The notes below the pieces were generated by a model. The model had not been told where the DNA came from, made no database searches, and worked only from the letters and a program-made list of their open reading frames with translations. A DNA stretch of 17,043 nucleotides from the NCBI GenBank assembly GCA_902780985.1, contig CACZHN010000100.1, positions 1 through 17,043 of the forward strand, given 5' to 3'. Position numbers and translations under genes: made by a program. Source of the DNA: an uncultured Lachnospiraceae bacterium. Its GTDB lineage: Bacteria > Bacillota_A > Clostridia > Lachnospirales > Lachnospiraceae. Below, in pieces: positions 1 through 6,259 of this stretch. Position 1 is the stretch's first letter. Every line of letters starts with the position of its first letter.

Positions 1-842
1 TCATCCCAGCCGGGCATCAGTTCGTTGTTATCCTTTGAGATAAGATACAGTACGGGGATCTTCTCCGGAAACTTTTCGTTATAACAGAATTTTATGTTAT
101 CGGACAATCTACCTATCTCTCTTAACTGAGTATCGTTCAGCTGATCGGTACAGTTAAGAGCCAGGTAGATTTTTTTATCTTCTTCCGAAAGAGTTGGAAT
201 CTTCTCAAAAGACTCTTTATATGTAAGCTCGGTCAGGAGACGATGTATTCCCGTATTGACCAGGATCGGTCTCATGGCTTTGTAGGATTTAGCCATATTT
301 TCGGGCAGAGCTTCTTTCGGACAAATCTCTACCTGACGTGGGATCGTTGCATCGATCCCAATAAAAGATTCCACTTCGTCGGGATATGTATTTGCGTAAT
401 CAAGAGCATATAGGCCTGCTATGGAGTGGCTGATAAGAGTGTACTTGCCGTATCCCAGATATGTCATCAGTCCGTGAAGTTCTTCGCAGTAGTTTTCCAC
501 GGTTCTGTCACTTGTGGTTTTATCGCTGAGTCCGACTCCCAGAGGATCCACGATCACAACCTTATATTCATCGTTTATTCCCTTCGCAATAGTATCGAAT
601 TCATAATGTGCGGATGAACAGCCGAATCCCGGAAGGATCACGGCTACCTTATCCGAATCGCTGTCGTAAAATGTATAGTTTATCCTGTCACCGTGAGATG
701 TTGTATAGTACTGTCCGTAGGCATCGGCGAAAAGCTCTCTGTCGGACATGGACTTAAAGTGATGTCTGACTGCGAGAACAGCAATCAGGAGAGTGATGAT
801 CAGAAGTATTATGCCTAGTATCTTTAGTATTCTTTTTTTCAT
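1..842 (-). CDS. Membrane-anchored alpha/beta hydrolase, partial (C-terminus beyond window)
   Basis: Reading the minus strand from an ATG at 842 gives an open frame to the window edge (280 complete codons, no stop), so the 3' end is missing. Residues about 5-25 are one hydrophobic helix after a basic start (MKKR), which suggests a signal anchor with the catalytic domain outside the membrane. The fold signature is clear: an oxyanion-type PGFG at 71-74, VDPLGVGLSD around 99-107, and a nucleophile elbow SHSIAG with Ser140 as the likely nucleophile (Ser replaces the usual first Gly). The acid and His of the triad would lie near or beyond the edge. It starts 24 nt after the TetR stop with an AAGG site, so it is probably co-transcribed with and controlled by that repressor. 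The substrate cannot be told; an esterase, lipase or peptidase role is possible. Confidence 0.85.
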   Translation of the reverse strand, partial: MKKRILKILGIILLIITLLIAVLAVRHHFKSMSDRELFADAYGQYYTTSHGDRINYTFYDSDSDKVAVILPGFGCSSAHYEFDTIAKGINDEYKVVIVDPLGVGLSDKTTSDRTVENYCEELHGLMTYLGYGKYTLISHSIAGLYALDYANTYPDEVESFIGIDATIPRQVEICPKEALPENMAKSYKAMRPILVNTGIHRLLTELTYKESFEKIPTLSEEDKKIYLALNCTDQLNDTQLREIGRLSDNIKFCYNEKFPEKIPVLYLISKDNNELMPGWD

Positions 843-866
843 TTTATAATTGCCTTTTCTGTAAAT

Positions 867-1520
867 TTATTCCACGCCAAGCAGAGCAATCAGTGTACGG
901 TACATAGCATTTACGGATGCTTTAGCATCGTAACTGCCGGATCCCGCTTTTATGTCCAGTGTATACTGAAGCAGGATTCCTTCGAAAACCGAAAAGATAT
1001 AATCAAGAAGCTTTTTTACAGGCATTACAGGATGAAGTCGGCCTGCCTTTTCTTCGCGTTTTAAATAGTTTTGAAAACTCGTCATCAGATAAGAAATGCA
1101 GCTTTCGGTATTCTCGTTATCGCTGAGCAGCTTCAGAACACGCTCAGGCTCGTGGATCAGGAAGAGATCAAACTGAAGACTCAGGGTGATGACATCCAGT
1201 TCCGTTGATACAAGATATTTATAGAGAAAGTCGCAGAACTTCTTTAAAAACTTTTCCGGTGAGAGCTTATCGGACTTATCGAATAATTTATCCACCTCGT
1301 CGGTATAGGAATTATCCTTGTTGACCTTTACGACCAGTGCGGCAAGAATCTCATCCAGATTGTTGTAATATCTGTATATGGCTCCTCTGGCCATTCCGGC
1401 TTCTTCGCGGATATCCATAAGAGTGATGCTGCTTACGGATTTTTTCAGAGCAACCCTGTAGGCTGCGGCCAGTATTTCCTGTTTCTTTGCTTCAAAATAT
1501 TCATCTGAAACCTTAGGCAT
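867..1520 (-). CDS. TetR/AcrR-family transcriptional repressor
   Basis: This 217-aa protein has the usual TetR length. The N-terminal 55 residues form the DNA-binding helix-turn-helix, with the family signature around MDIREEAGMARGAIYRYY and NLDEIL (about 35-59). The remaining ~160 residues are helical and variable, as expected for the ligand-binding and dimerisation domain. The start is supported by an AAAGGAG site 8-9 nt upstream. It is the first gene of a two-gene minus-strand unit with the alpha/beta hydrolase. Two near-identical palindromes and a consensus promoter lie immediately upstream, which argues for autorepression. The ligand is unknown. Confidence 0.92.
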   Translation of the reverse strand: MPKVSDEYFEAKKQEILAAAYRVALKKSVSSITLMDIREEAGMARGAIYRYYNNLDEILAALVVKVNKDNSYTDEVDKLFDKSDKLSPEKFLKKFCDFLYKYLVSTELDVITLSLQFDLFLIHEPERVLKLLSDNENTESCISYLMTSFQNYLKREEKAGRLHPVMPVKKLLDYIFSVFEGILLQYTLDIKAGSGSYDAKASVNAMYRTLIALLGVE

Positions 1521-1543
1521 GGTAGTCTCCTTTTAAATAAAAA

Positions 1544-1557
1544 TGAACCCGGGTTCA
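1544..1557. promoter_or_regulatory. Probable TetR operator 1
   Basis: This is a perfect 14-bp palindrome, TGAACCCGGGTTCA, in the 5' untranslated region of tetR. Its half-site TGAAC/GTTCA is repeated in a second palindrome whose centre is 24 bp away. Paired palindromes of this kind next to a tetR gene are the usual binding sites of the adjacent regulator; the assignment is inferred from position and symmetry. Confidence 0.75.
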
Positions 1558-1567
1558 CTAATAAAAG

Positions 1568-1581
1568 TGAACTGCGGTTCA
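1568..1581. promoter_or_regulatory. Probable TetR operator 2
   Basis: This imperfect palindrome, TGAACTGCGGTTCA, has the same TGAAC/GTTCA half-sites as operator 1. It touches the -10 box of the tetR promoter at 1581, so a bound repressor would block open-complex formation. Its perfect outer arms and altered centre suggest lower affinity than operator 1. Confidence 0.75.
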
Positions 1582-1609
1582 TTTTAATACCGGATCTTGG
1601 ATTTGTCAA
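1581..1609 (-). promoter_or_regulatory. tetR-hydrolase promoter
   Basis: On the minus strand there is a consensus TTGACA (1609-1604), a 17-bp spacer and TAAAAT (1586-1581). It points into tetR, and the operator pair lies over and just downstream of the -10 box. This is one of the clearest sigma-70-type promoters in the window. Confidence 0.8.
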
Positions 1610-1616
1610 CAGGTGA

Positions 1617-1644
1617 TTGTTAAAAAAATTTATTATGGTAAAAT
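1617..1644 (+). promoter_or_regulatory. Promoter of the PAS-like protein gene
   Basis: TTGTTA (1617-1622), a 16-bp spacer and TAAAAT (1639-1644) lie 44 nt before the start codon at 1688. The promoter is back-to-back with the tetR promoter. The TetR operators are upstream of its -35 box, so direct repression of this gene is not obvious. Confidence 0.55.
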
Positions 1645-1645
1645 A

Positions 1646-1673
1646 GCGATATAGGGGGTAAAAAATATATCGC
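1646..1673 (+). promoter_or_regulatory. 8-bp inverted repeat just upstream of the ribosome binding site
   Basis: GCGATATA (1646-1653) and TATATCGC (1666-1673) are perfect inverted copies around a 12-nt G/A-rich spacer. The repeat lies between the predicted -10 box and the AAGGGG ribosome binding site (1674-1679). If transcription starts near 1651, much of the left arm is at or before the start site, so a DNA operator is as likely as an RNA hairpin. Confidence 0.4.
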
Positions 1674-1687
1674 AAGGGGTGAACGGT

Positions 1688-2065
1688 ATGGTGGATAAGG
1701 TATTGGAAAGTTACACAATGGAGGACATTTCCGTAATCCTCCGGGAGAATGTTGATGCGGTCCTTTTAGTTGATGCTTCGATCAACAAGTACAGGACTAT
1801 CAGCAAGCACGGCTTCCTCGACACCTTCATAGCCGATGAAGGAGAGTATAACGAACTGATCGAGAAGCTTTGGATTCATCTTGGTAATTCCAATGAAAAA
1901 ATCTCAAAAGATTATACTGTTTTCGTTTCTTACTACGGAGATTTCAAAGGAAAATACAGCAGAAGACTGAAGATCAAACTTGATGGAGAAGAGAGTCCTC
2001 ACGTTGTCCAGATGACGGTATATCCGTTAAAGGAAAAGGGTCGTAATACTGTATCGCGTTTATAG
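1688..2065 (+). CDS. Small stand-alone PAS-like sensor domain protein
   Basis: This 125-aa soluble protein has no signal peptide or membrane helix. I prefer the ATG at 1688 over the in-frame GTG at 1679 because AAGGGG sits 8 nt before it, whereas the GTG overlaps that site. The sequence (DAVLLVDASINKYRTISKHG, then IEKLWIHLGNSNEKI, then VFVSYYGDFKGKYSRRLKIKL) resembles the PAS-like segment often found at the N-terminus of GGDEF and related signalling proteins in Lachnospiraceae. No output domain follows, because the frame closes at 2065. It could be a free-standing sensor or adaptor, or the remnant of a larger protein. The family resemblance is from memory and its biochemical role is unknown. 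Confidence 0.7.
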   Translation: MVDKVLESYTMEDISVILRENVDAVLLVDASINKYRTISKHGFLDTFIADEGEYNELIEKLWIHLGNSNEKISKDYTVFVSYYGDFKGKYSRRLKIKLDGEESPHVVQMTVYPLKEKGRNTVSRL

Positions 2066-2082
2066 ATCGGTGAAAGTTCCTA

Positions 2083-2111
2083 TTGACAGGAATCGGAAAC
2101 TGATATATATT
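2083..2111 (+). promoter_or_regulatory. Strong promoter of the structured leader RNA and GNAT operon
   Basis: A perfect -35 box TTGACA (2083-2088), a 17-bp spacer and TATATT (2106-2111) predict a start near 2118. The -35 box sits inside a small inverted repeat, TTCCT (2077-2081) and AGGAA (2088-2092), which may be a regulator site. No comparable promoter is visible between here and the acetyltransferase start at 2465, so the whole stretch is probably its leader. Confidence 0.7.
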
Positions 2112-2117
2112 TCGAAA

Positions 2118-2404
2118 TGTGCACGTAAGTGCATTGATAATTTAAAGACGAGGTCGTTTATGTTAAGCGTGGTTAAAAACTAACCTATTAATTTTATAAT
2201 CAAAGTGATAGTGATCCGAAGTTTTGTCGGATCGGATTTCACGTGGCTTGACAGCGTATGCTGCCGGCCTGATTTTAATGCGCTTAACATCATGGAACTT
2301 TAGTAGTAACTTGTACTAGTCCGAGACCCTCGTTTTAATGGGTTTATTTTGGATATGAATTTTTCAGGACCATGATATCTTTGCGTAGATATCATGGTCC
2401 TTTT
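2118..2404 (+). ncRNA. Candidate structured leader RNA (riboswitch or attenuator), class not recognised
   Basis: About 285 nt lie between the predicted start site and the terminator, with no convincing reading frame. Visible structure: a hairpin TGCAC-GTAA-GTGCA (2120-2133) with a GNRA-type loop. A long-range 10-bp closing stem pairs 2160-2169 with 2281-2290. Inside it are three hairpins: GGTTA/TAACC (2171-2185), GATCCGA/TCGGATC (2213-2233) and CAGC/GCTG (2252-2263). Together these make a closed multi-branch junction like an aptamer. ATCATGG (2289-2295), overlapping the closing stem by two bases, is complementary to CCATGAT (2370-2376) in the terminator's left arm, so a switch between closing stem plus terminator and an antiterminator is possible. 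The pairings are read directly; the switch function is inferred. It could also be an independent small RNA. Confidence 0.5.
2366..2404 (+). terminator. Intrinsic terminator inside the leader of the GNAT operon
   Basis: This perfect 15-bp stem (2366-2380 with 2387-2401) has a 6-nt loop TTGCGT and runs into TTTT. It stands 60 nt ahead of the acetyltransferase start with no promoter visible in between, so read-through would set expression of the downstream genes. The U-tract is short, which fits conditional rather than absolute termination. Confidence 0.65.
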
Positions 2405-2464
2405 GTGCGTTAGTTGAGGCAGGAGAATCCTGCGAGATGTCATATGACGAAGGAGGTAATTAAC

Positions 2465-3283
2465 ATGTTGAACGATCTTATTATCAGAGCAGAAGAACCT
2501 GCAGATTACAAAAATACAGAACTTATGGCAATGCGCAGTTTTTGGAACAAGTACGGCCCTGCGGCAGATGAGCATTTCCTGATCAGGATCATCAGGGAAT
2601 CGGAAGATTATATCCCGGAGATCAGCAGGATAGCGGTATGGAACGGCCGGGTAGTTGGAGCCGTGTATTACACAAAGGCATGGGTTGTCGACGGGAATAC
2701 TACCCATGACGTGATAACCTTCGGACCGCTGGCGGTGGAGCCGACTCTTGAAGGTCACGATATCGGCGGCAGATTGATGCGCGAGACCATAAAACTGGCG
2801 AAGGAAGCAGGATATGCCGGAATAGTCCTTATGGGCGAACCGTACTATTATCCGAGATTCGGATTTCAGCGCGGAGCAAACTACGGCCTTACGGACGGAG
2901 AGGGCAATACATTTGATGCTCTGATGTGTCTGCCGTTAAATGATGATTTTTCCGGAATTAAGGGAAAAATCGTAGAAAGCAGGGATTTCGATAAACTTGA
3001 GGATAAGGAAAGACTTGCCGAGATTAATAAAGAATTTCCTAAGTACCGTGTGGTAAAGGTACAGGAAGGATTTATGCAGATATTTGAACAGCACCTGGGT
3101 GTTGTGGAAGCTATAGAATCCGATACATATATGGTCCGTTACTGGGAACTTCTGATACCGACAAAGCTGTCGGAGAATCTGAATGCCACGCCGGAAGTCG
3201 GAAGCGATGTTCAGTTCACTTGGAATCATAAGGATGAAGGAAAATCCATGATCACAAAGGTGTTTAAAAACTTATTAGAATGA
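2465..3283 (+). CDS. GNAT-family N-acetyltransferase (YhbS-like) with C-terminal extension
   Basis: This 272-aa protein starts at the ATG at 2465, chosen because a strong AAGGAGG lies 8 nt upstream; upstream in-frame starts such as TTG 2414 have no such site. Acetyl-CoA-binding motif A is seen at about 88-113 (FGPLAVEP, then EGHDIGGRLM), and motif B at 122-134 with YYPRFGF, typical of YhbS-type (COG3153) acetyltransferases. The catalytic fold takes roughly the first 150 residues. The remaining ~120 residues form a further domain I do not recognise. It probably acetylates an amine on a small molecule or protein in the cytoplasm; the substrate is unknown. The gene follows a terminator-bearing leader and is 13 nt from the mutS2-like gene, so they are likely one transcript. 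Confidence 0.88.
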   Translation: MLNDLIIRAEEPADYKNTELMAMRSFWNKYGPAADEHFLIRIIRESEDYIPEISRIAVWNGRVVGAVYYTKAWVVDGNTTHDVITFGPLAVEPTLEGHDIGGRLMRETIKLAKEAGYAGIVLMGEPYYYPRFGFQRGANYGLTDGEGNTFDALMCLPLNDDFSGIKGKIVESRDFDKLEDKERLAEINKEFPKYRVVKVQEGFMQIFEQHLGVVEAIESDTYMVRYWELLIPTKLSENLNATPEVGSDVQFTWNHKDEGKSMITKVFKNLLE

Positions 3284-3296
3284 TTTGGAGACGAAA

Positions 3297-5087
3297 ATGA
3301 ATACAGAAAGACAGATAGAATTTGACAAAGTAAGAGATATTTGGGCAGAGCTTGCGGTTACAGGCTATGCAAAAGAAAGAATCGAAGCAGCGAAGATAAT
3401 CCTTGAAGAAAAGGATCTCAGAAAGGAACTTCGTGATACCACGGATGCAAAAGAGATGATAGAGAATCTGGGCAATCCGCCGGTGCAGAACGTAACGGAG
3501 ATAAGAGAGTATGAACTGAAGGATGAGATCAACAGACAGATCAGAAATGAGATGGTGGAGGACAGAGCCACTAAGGAGCTTTTCGATATCAGAAACAGTA
3601 TCGTAAAGCTGGAAGACACCATGAAGCAGAGGGCCGAGCAGATTATGAGAAGCAACAAGGACTGCATGGCTGATTCCTATTACACCATGAGAAACGGCAG
3701 AGTATGTGTTCCGGTCAAGAAGGAATACAAGTTTAAGATCCCGGGAAGCACCATCGATAAATCAGCCACCGGTAACACGCTTTTCATTGAGCCTGTAGGG
3801 GTTGCAAAGTGTTTCGACGAGCTGCAGCTGATGAAGATAGAAGAGGAAAATGAGATCTACAGGATCCTTTACATTCTCACGGCCATGGTTGCGGACAGCA
3901 CCGCGGTAATAGAAGAAAATATCAAGATGATAGAGAAGCTGGACTTTATCTTCTCAAAGGGAAAACTGAGTATCGATCTGGACTGCAGTGAGCCGTCCAT
4001 CAATCTTGAAAGACGCATACGCCTTGTGAAAGCCAGACATCCGCTGATGGATAAAGAGGTAAATGTACCCCTGGACTTTTCACTGGGCGAAGCCGATGAG
4101 TCGGGAGAAACCGTAAGAGGTATCGTGATCACGGGGCCTAACACAGGTGGTAAGACCGTATCCATAAAGACTGTCATGCTTAACTGCTACATGGCACAGT
4201 GCGGACTGCATGTTGCCTGCAAGGAAGCGGATATATGCATGAATTCGGGATACCTTTCCGATATAGGAGACGGACAGAATCTTTCGGAGAATCTTTCAAC
4301 CTTTTCAGCCCACATAAAAAATGTAATGGACATCCTGAGTGTTGTGAACCGTGACAGCCTGGTCATCATGGATGAGCTGGGATCGGGAACGGATCCTGCG
4401 GAAGGAATGGGAATCGCGGTCGCTATCCTGGAGGAACTGAGAAAGAGCGGATCCAACTTCCTTGTAACCACTCATTATCCGGAGATCAAGGATTATGCGG
4501 CAAGAAGCGAGGGGATAATTAACGCAAGGATGACATTTGACAAAGAGACTCTGAGACCGACTTACAAGATGGTCATCGGTGAGGCAGGAGAAAGCTGTGC
4601 ATTTTATATCGCGGACAGGCTTGGAATGCCGAAGGAGATGCTGGAGGTTGCTATTGAGGCGGCTTACGGTAAGGACGCTGTTAAGGGTTACAGATTCAGC
4701 GAAGATGAGTCGAAGAAAGCTAAGAAGTTAACCGGCGAGGGAACCGGTAAGATAGTAAAGATAAAGAAAACCCATGTTGCGGCCAACCTCAGTGAAAAGT
4801 ATTCTATAGGCGACAGCGTTATGGTCTATCCGGACAAGAAGATAGGTATCGTATGCGAGCCGGTGAACGAGAAGGGCGTGCTGCGGGTGCAGATCGCGGA
4901 TAAGAAGATCTACATCAATCATAAGAGAGTGAAGCTTCACGTAAAGGCCGAGAATCTCTATCCGGAGGACTATGATTTTTCGATTGTTTTCGATTCCGTA
5001 AAGAACAGAAAAGCCAGACACAACATGGGCAGAAAGCTTACGGATGAAGTTATAGTTTACGACGAACCGAAGAAGGAAAAGAAGTAA
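3297..5087 (+). CDS. MutS2-like MutS-family ATPase lacking an Smr domain
   Basis: This 596-aa cytoplasmic protein has the MutS/MutS2 core. Start ATG 3297 has GGAG 6 nt upstream, better than the in-frame TTG at 3285. The N-terminal part is helical (lever/clamp-like, about 30-240). The ATPase follows: Walker A GPNTGGKT at 280-287, Walker B ending in D359-E360 within DELGSGTDPAEG, and a TTHYPEIKDYA stretch after it. MutS2 is normally ~780 residues and ends in an Smr nuclease domain. Here no Smr motif (HGxR) is present. Instead there is a short KOW-like segment (YSIGDSVMV, about 505-560) and a lysine-rich end. It may act on branched DNA or stalled ribosomes like MutS2, but without cleavage; the exact role is not known. 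A hydrophobic segment continues in frame beyond the stop codon. Confidence 0.85.
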   Translation: MNTERQIEFDKVRDIWAELAVTGYAKERIEAAKIILEEKDLRKELRDTTDAKEMIENLGNPPVQNVTEIREYELKDEINRQIRNEMVEDRATKELFDIRNSIVKLEDTMKQRAEQIMRSNKDCMADSYYTMRNGRVCVPVKKEYKFKIPGSTIDKSATGNTLFIEPVGVAKCFDELQLMKIEEENEIYRILYILTAMVADSTAVIEENIKMIEKLDFIFSKGKLSIDLDCSEPSINLERRIRLVKARHPLMDKEVNVPLDFSLGEADESGETVRGIVITGPNTGGKTVSIKTVMLNCYMAQCGLHVACKEADICMNSGYLSDIGDGQNLSENLSTFSAHIKNVMDILSVVNRDSLVIMDELGSGTDPAEGMGIAVAILEELRKSGSNFLVTTHYPEIKDYAARSEGIINARMTFDKETLRPTYKMVIGEAGESCAFYIADRLGMPKEMLEVAIEAAYGKDAVKGYRFSEDESKKAKKLTGEGTGKIVKIKKTHVAANLSEKYSIGDSVMVYPDKKIGIVCEPVNEKGVLRVQIADKKIYINHKRVKLHVKAENLYPEDYDFSIVFDSVKNRKARHNMGRKLTDEVIVYDEPKKEKK

Positions 5088-5168
5088 AAAATCTTCTGGA
5101 TATTTATCGGTGCAGGGGTTATAATTCTTGCGGTTTTCAAAGGACTTAAGAACAATACCAAATATTAA
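5088..5168 (+). other. In-frame transmembrane tail immediately after the mutS2-like stop codon
   Basis: After the TAA at 5085-5087 the same frame stays open for 26 codons to TAA 5166-5168. It encodes KIFWIFIGAGVIILAVF followed by KGLKNNTKY: a near-perfect single membrane helix flanked by lysines. It contains no ATG, GTG or TTG, so it cannot easily be an independent gene. It is most simply the former C-terminal tail anchor of the mutS2-like protein cut off by a nonsense change, or a tail made by stop-codon read-through. Confidence 0.5.
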
Positions 5169-5192
5169 AAAACGAGAAACGGAGAATAGGAT

Positions 5193-6158
5193 ATGTTATT
5201 AGGCTTTATGATATTACTGCTTGCCGGACTTTGTCAGGGAAGCTTCGGACTTGGATATAAGAAGTATTCTCCTTTTTCGTGGGCTGCATTCTGGGGCGTA
5301 TACTGCCTGCTCTGCATAGTGGTATCCGTGGGAGCAACATGGATACTGGCACCGGAGCTTTGGAATGTTATCGGAGCCGAAGAACCGTCCTACTGGGTGC
5401 TGCCGCTTTTCTGCGGAGCACTCTGGGGACTGTCCGCTATAGGCTTCTCAAAGGGAATAGATAAGATCGGAATGTCCATGGTGTACGGAATATCCATGGG
5501 TATTTCCACTGTTGTGGGTTCCGTTCTGCCGATGATAATGAATAAGAAGTTTCCGACAGGAAAGAGCCTTGCTGCCTTTACGGCGGAGCTTGTGCTTACG
5601 GTTGTGGGCGTAATTCTTGTAACAATCGCGGGAGTAAGAAGAGACGGCGGAGCAGGTAAGGCAAAGCTGGGAGTTATCCTGGCTATATTTTCGGGACTGG
5701 GATCGGGAGCCATGAATCTGGGCTTCTCCTATTCCGAAAGAGTCAGCGATGCATTTGCGAAGCTGGGTTATTCCCAGACTGCGGTATCAGCGGGCAAGTG
5801 GCTTCCTGTTCTTGTGGGCGGATGCCTGGCGGGAGCCGTATGGTGCATGGGTGAAATGTCCGTAAGAAAAGAATGGAAGACCCTTACCGAAAAGGGAAGC
5901 GGACGCCGTGTGGGAATTCTCTTCGGAGTAAGCCTTATCTGGTATGCGGCATTACTGCTGTACGGACTTTCGGTATATCTTTTGGGAAGCATCGGTTCCA
6001 CTGTGGGATGGATCCTTTTCAATGCACTGGCACTGGTGATCTCGGTTCTCTGGGGACTTTGGAGCGGCGAATGGAAGGACAGCGGAAACAACAAAAAGAT
6101 CCTCTTCGCAGGCTGTGGAGTGCTGATCCTTTCGTGGGTATTTACCGTGATGGTATAA
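5193..6158 (+). CDS. RhaT-like sugar/proton symporter (drug/metabolite transporter superfamily)
   Basis: This 321-aa integral membrane protein has about ten hydrophobic segments, matching the length and layout of the L-rhamnose-proton symporter RhaT. The sequence around 79-120 (GALWGLSAIGF, GMSMVYGISMGISTVVG) matches the conserved RhaT segment with GMSMGIGIAIG. A second match is the SG-AMNLGFSYSE stretch near 175. Start ATG 5193 has GGAG 8 nt upstream. No rhamnose catabolic genes are nearby, so the substrate may be another sugar or small metabolite. It is 105 nt from the mutS2-like gene with no obvious promoter between, so it probably belongs to the leader-controlled unit. Confidence 0.82.
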   Translation: MLLGFMILLLAGLCQGSFGLGYKKYSPFSWAAFWGVYCLLCIVVSVGATWILAPELWNVIGAEEPSYWVLPLFCGALWGLSAIGFSKGIDKIGMSMVYGISMGISTVVGSVLPMIMNKKFPTGKSLAAFTAELVLTVVGVILVTIAGVRRDGGAGKAKLGVILAIFSGLGSGAMNLGFSYSERVSDAFAKLGYSQTAVSAGKWLPVLVGGCLAGAVWCMGEMSVRKEWKTLTEKGSGRRVGILFGVSLIWYAALLLYGLSVYLLGSIGSTVGWILFNALALVISVLWGLWSGEWKDSGNNKKILFAGCGVLILSWVFTVMV

Positions 6159-6193
6159 GATAAATATAGACAACTTCATAGTAATTTAGTAGG

Positions 6194-6222
6194 TTGTAAC
6201 GCCCGTTATATAATAGTATAAT
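6194..6222 (+). promoter_or_regulatory. Promoter of the EAL phosphodiesterase gene
   Basis: TTGTAA (6194-6199), a 17-bp spacer and a perfect TATAAT (6217-6222) lie 37 nt ahead of the start codon. The short 5' leader contains a GAGAGGG ribosome binding site. ACAAC/GTTGT arms flanking the region just upstream could form a weak operator. Confidence 0.7.
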
Positions 6223-6259
6223 CGAATAAGAAGCGTTTATTGGAACAGAGAGGGTAAGT

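Noticed and set aside
2311..2330. ACTAGTCCGAGA resembles part of the guanidine-I (ykkC) riboswitch
   Set aside because: The other conserved ykkC segments are absent, and the match lies after the closed multi-branch fold; it is probably chance.
2118..2404. tmRNA, RNase P RNA, SRP RNA or 6S RNA
   Set aside because: None of their conserved ends or cores are present, such as the CCA-ending acceptor, the RNase P P4 core or the SRP GGAA domain; the position before GNAT with a terminator fits a leader better.
2300..2758. A 152-codon minus-strand open frame over the leader RNA and GNAT start
   Set aside because: It overlaps a clearly coding plus-strand gene and the leader hairpins, and its translation has no family signature.
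3285..3299. TTG at 3285 as the start of the mutS2-like gene
   Set aside because: The ribosome binding site GGAG (3287-3290) lies after it and serves the ATG at 3297.
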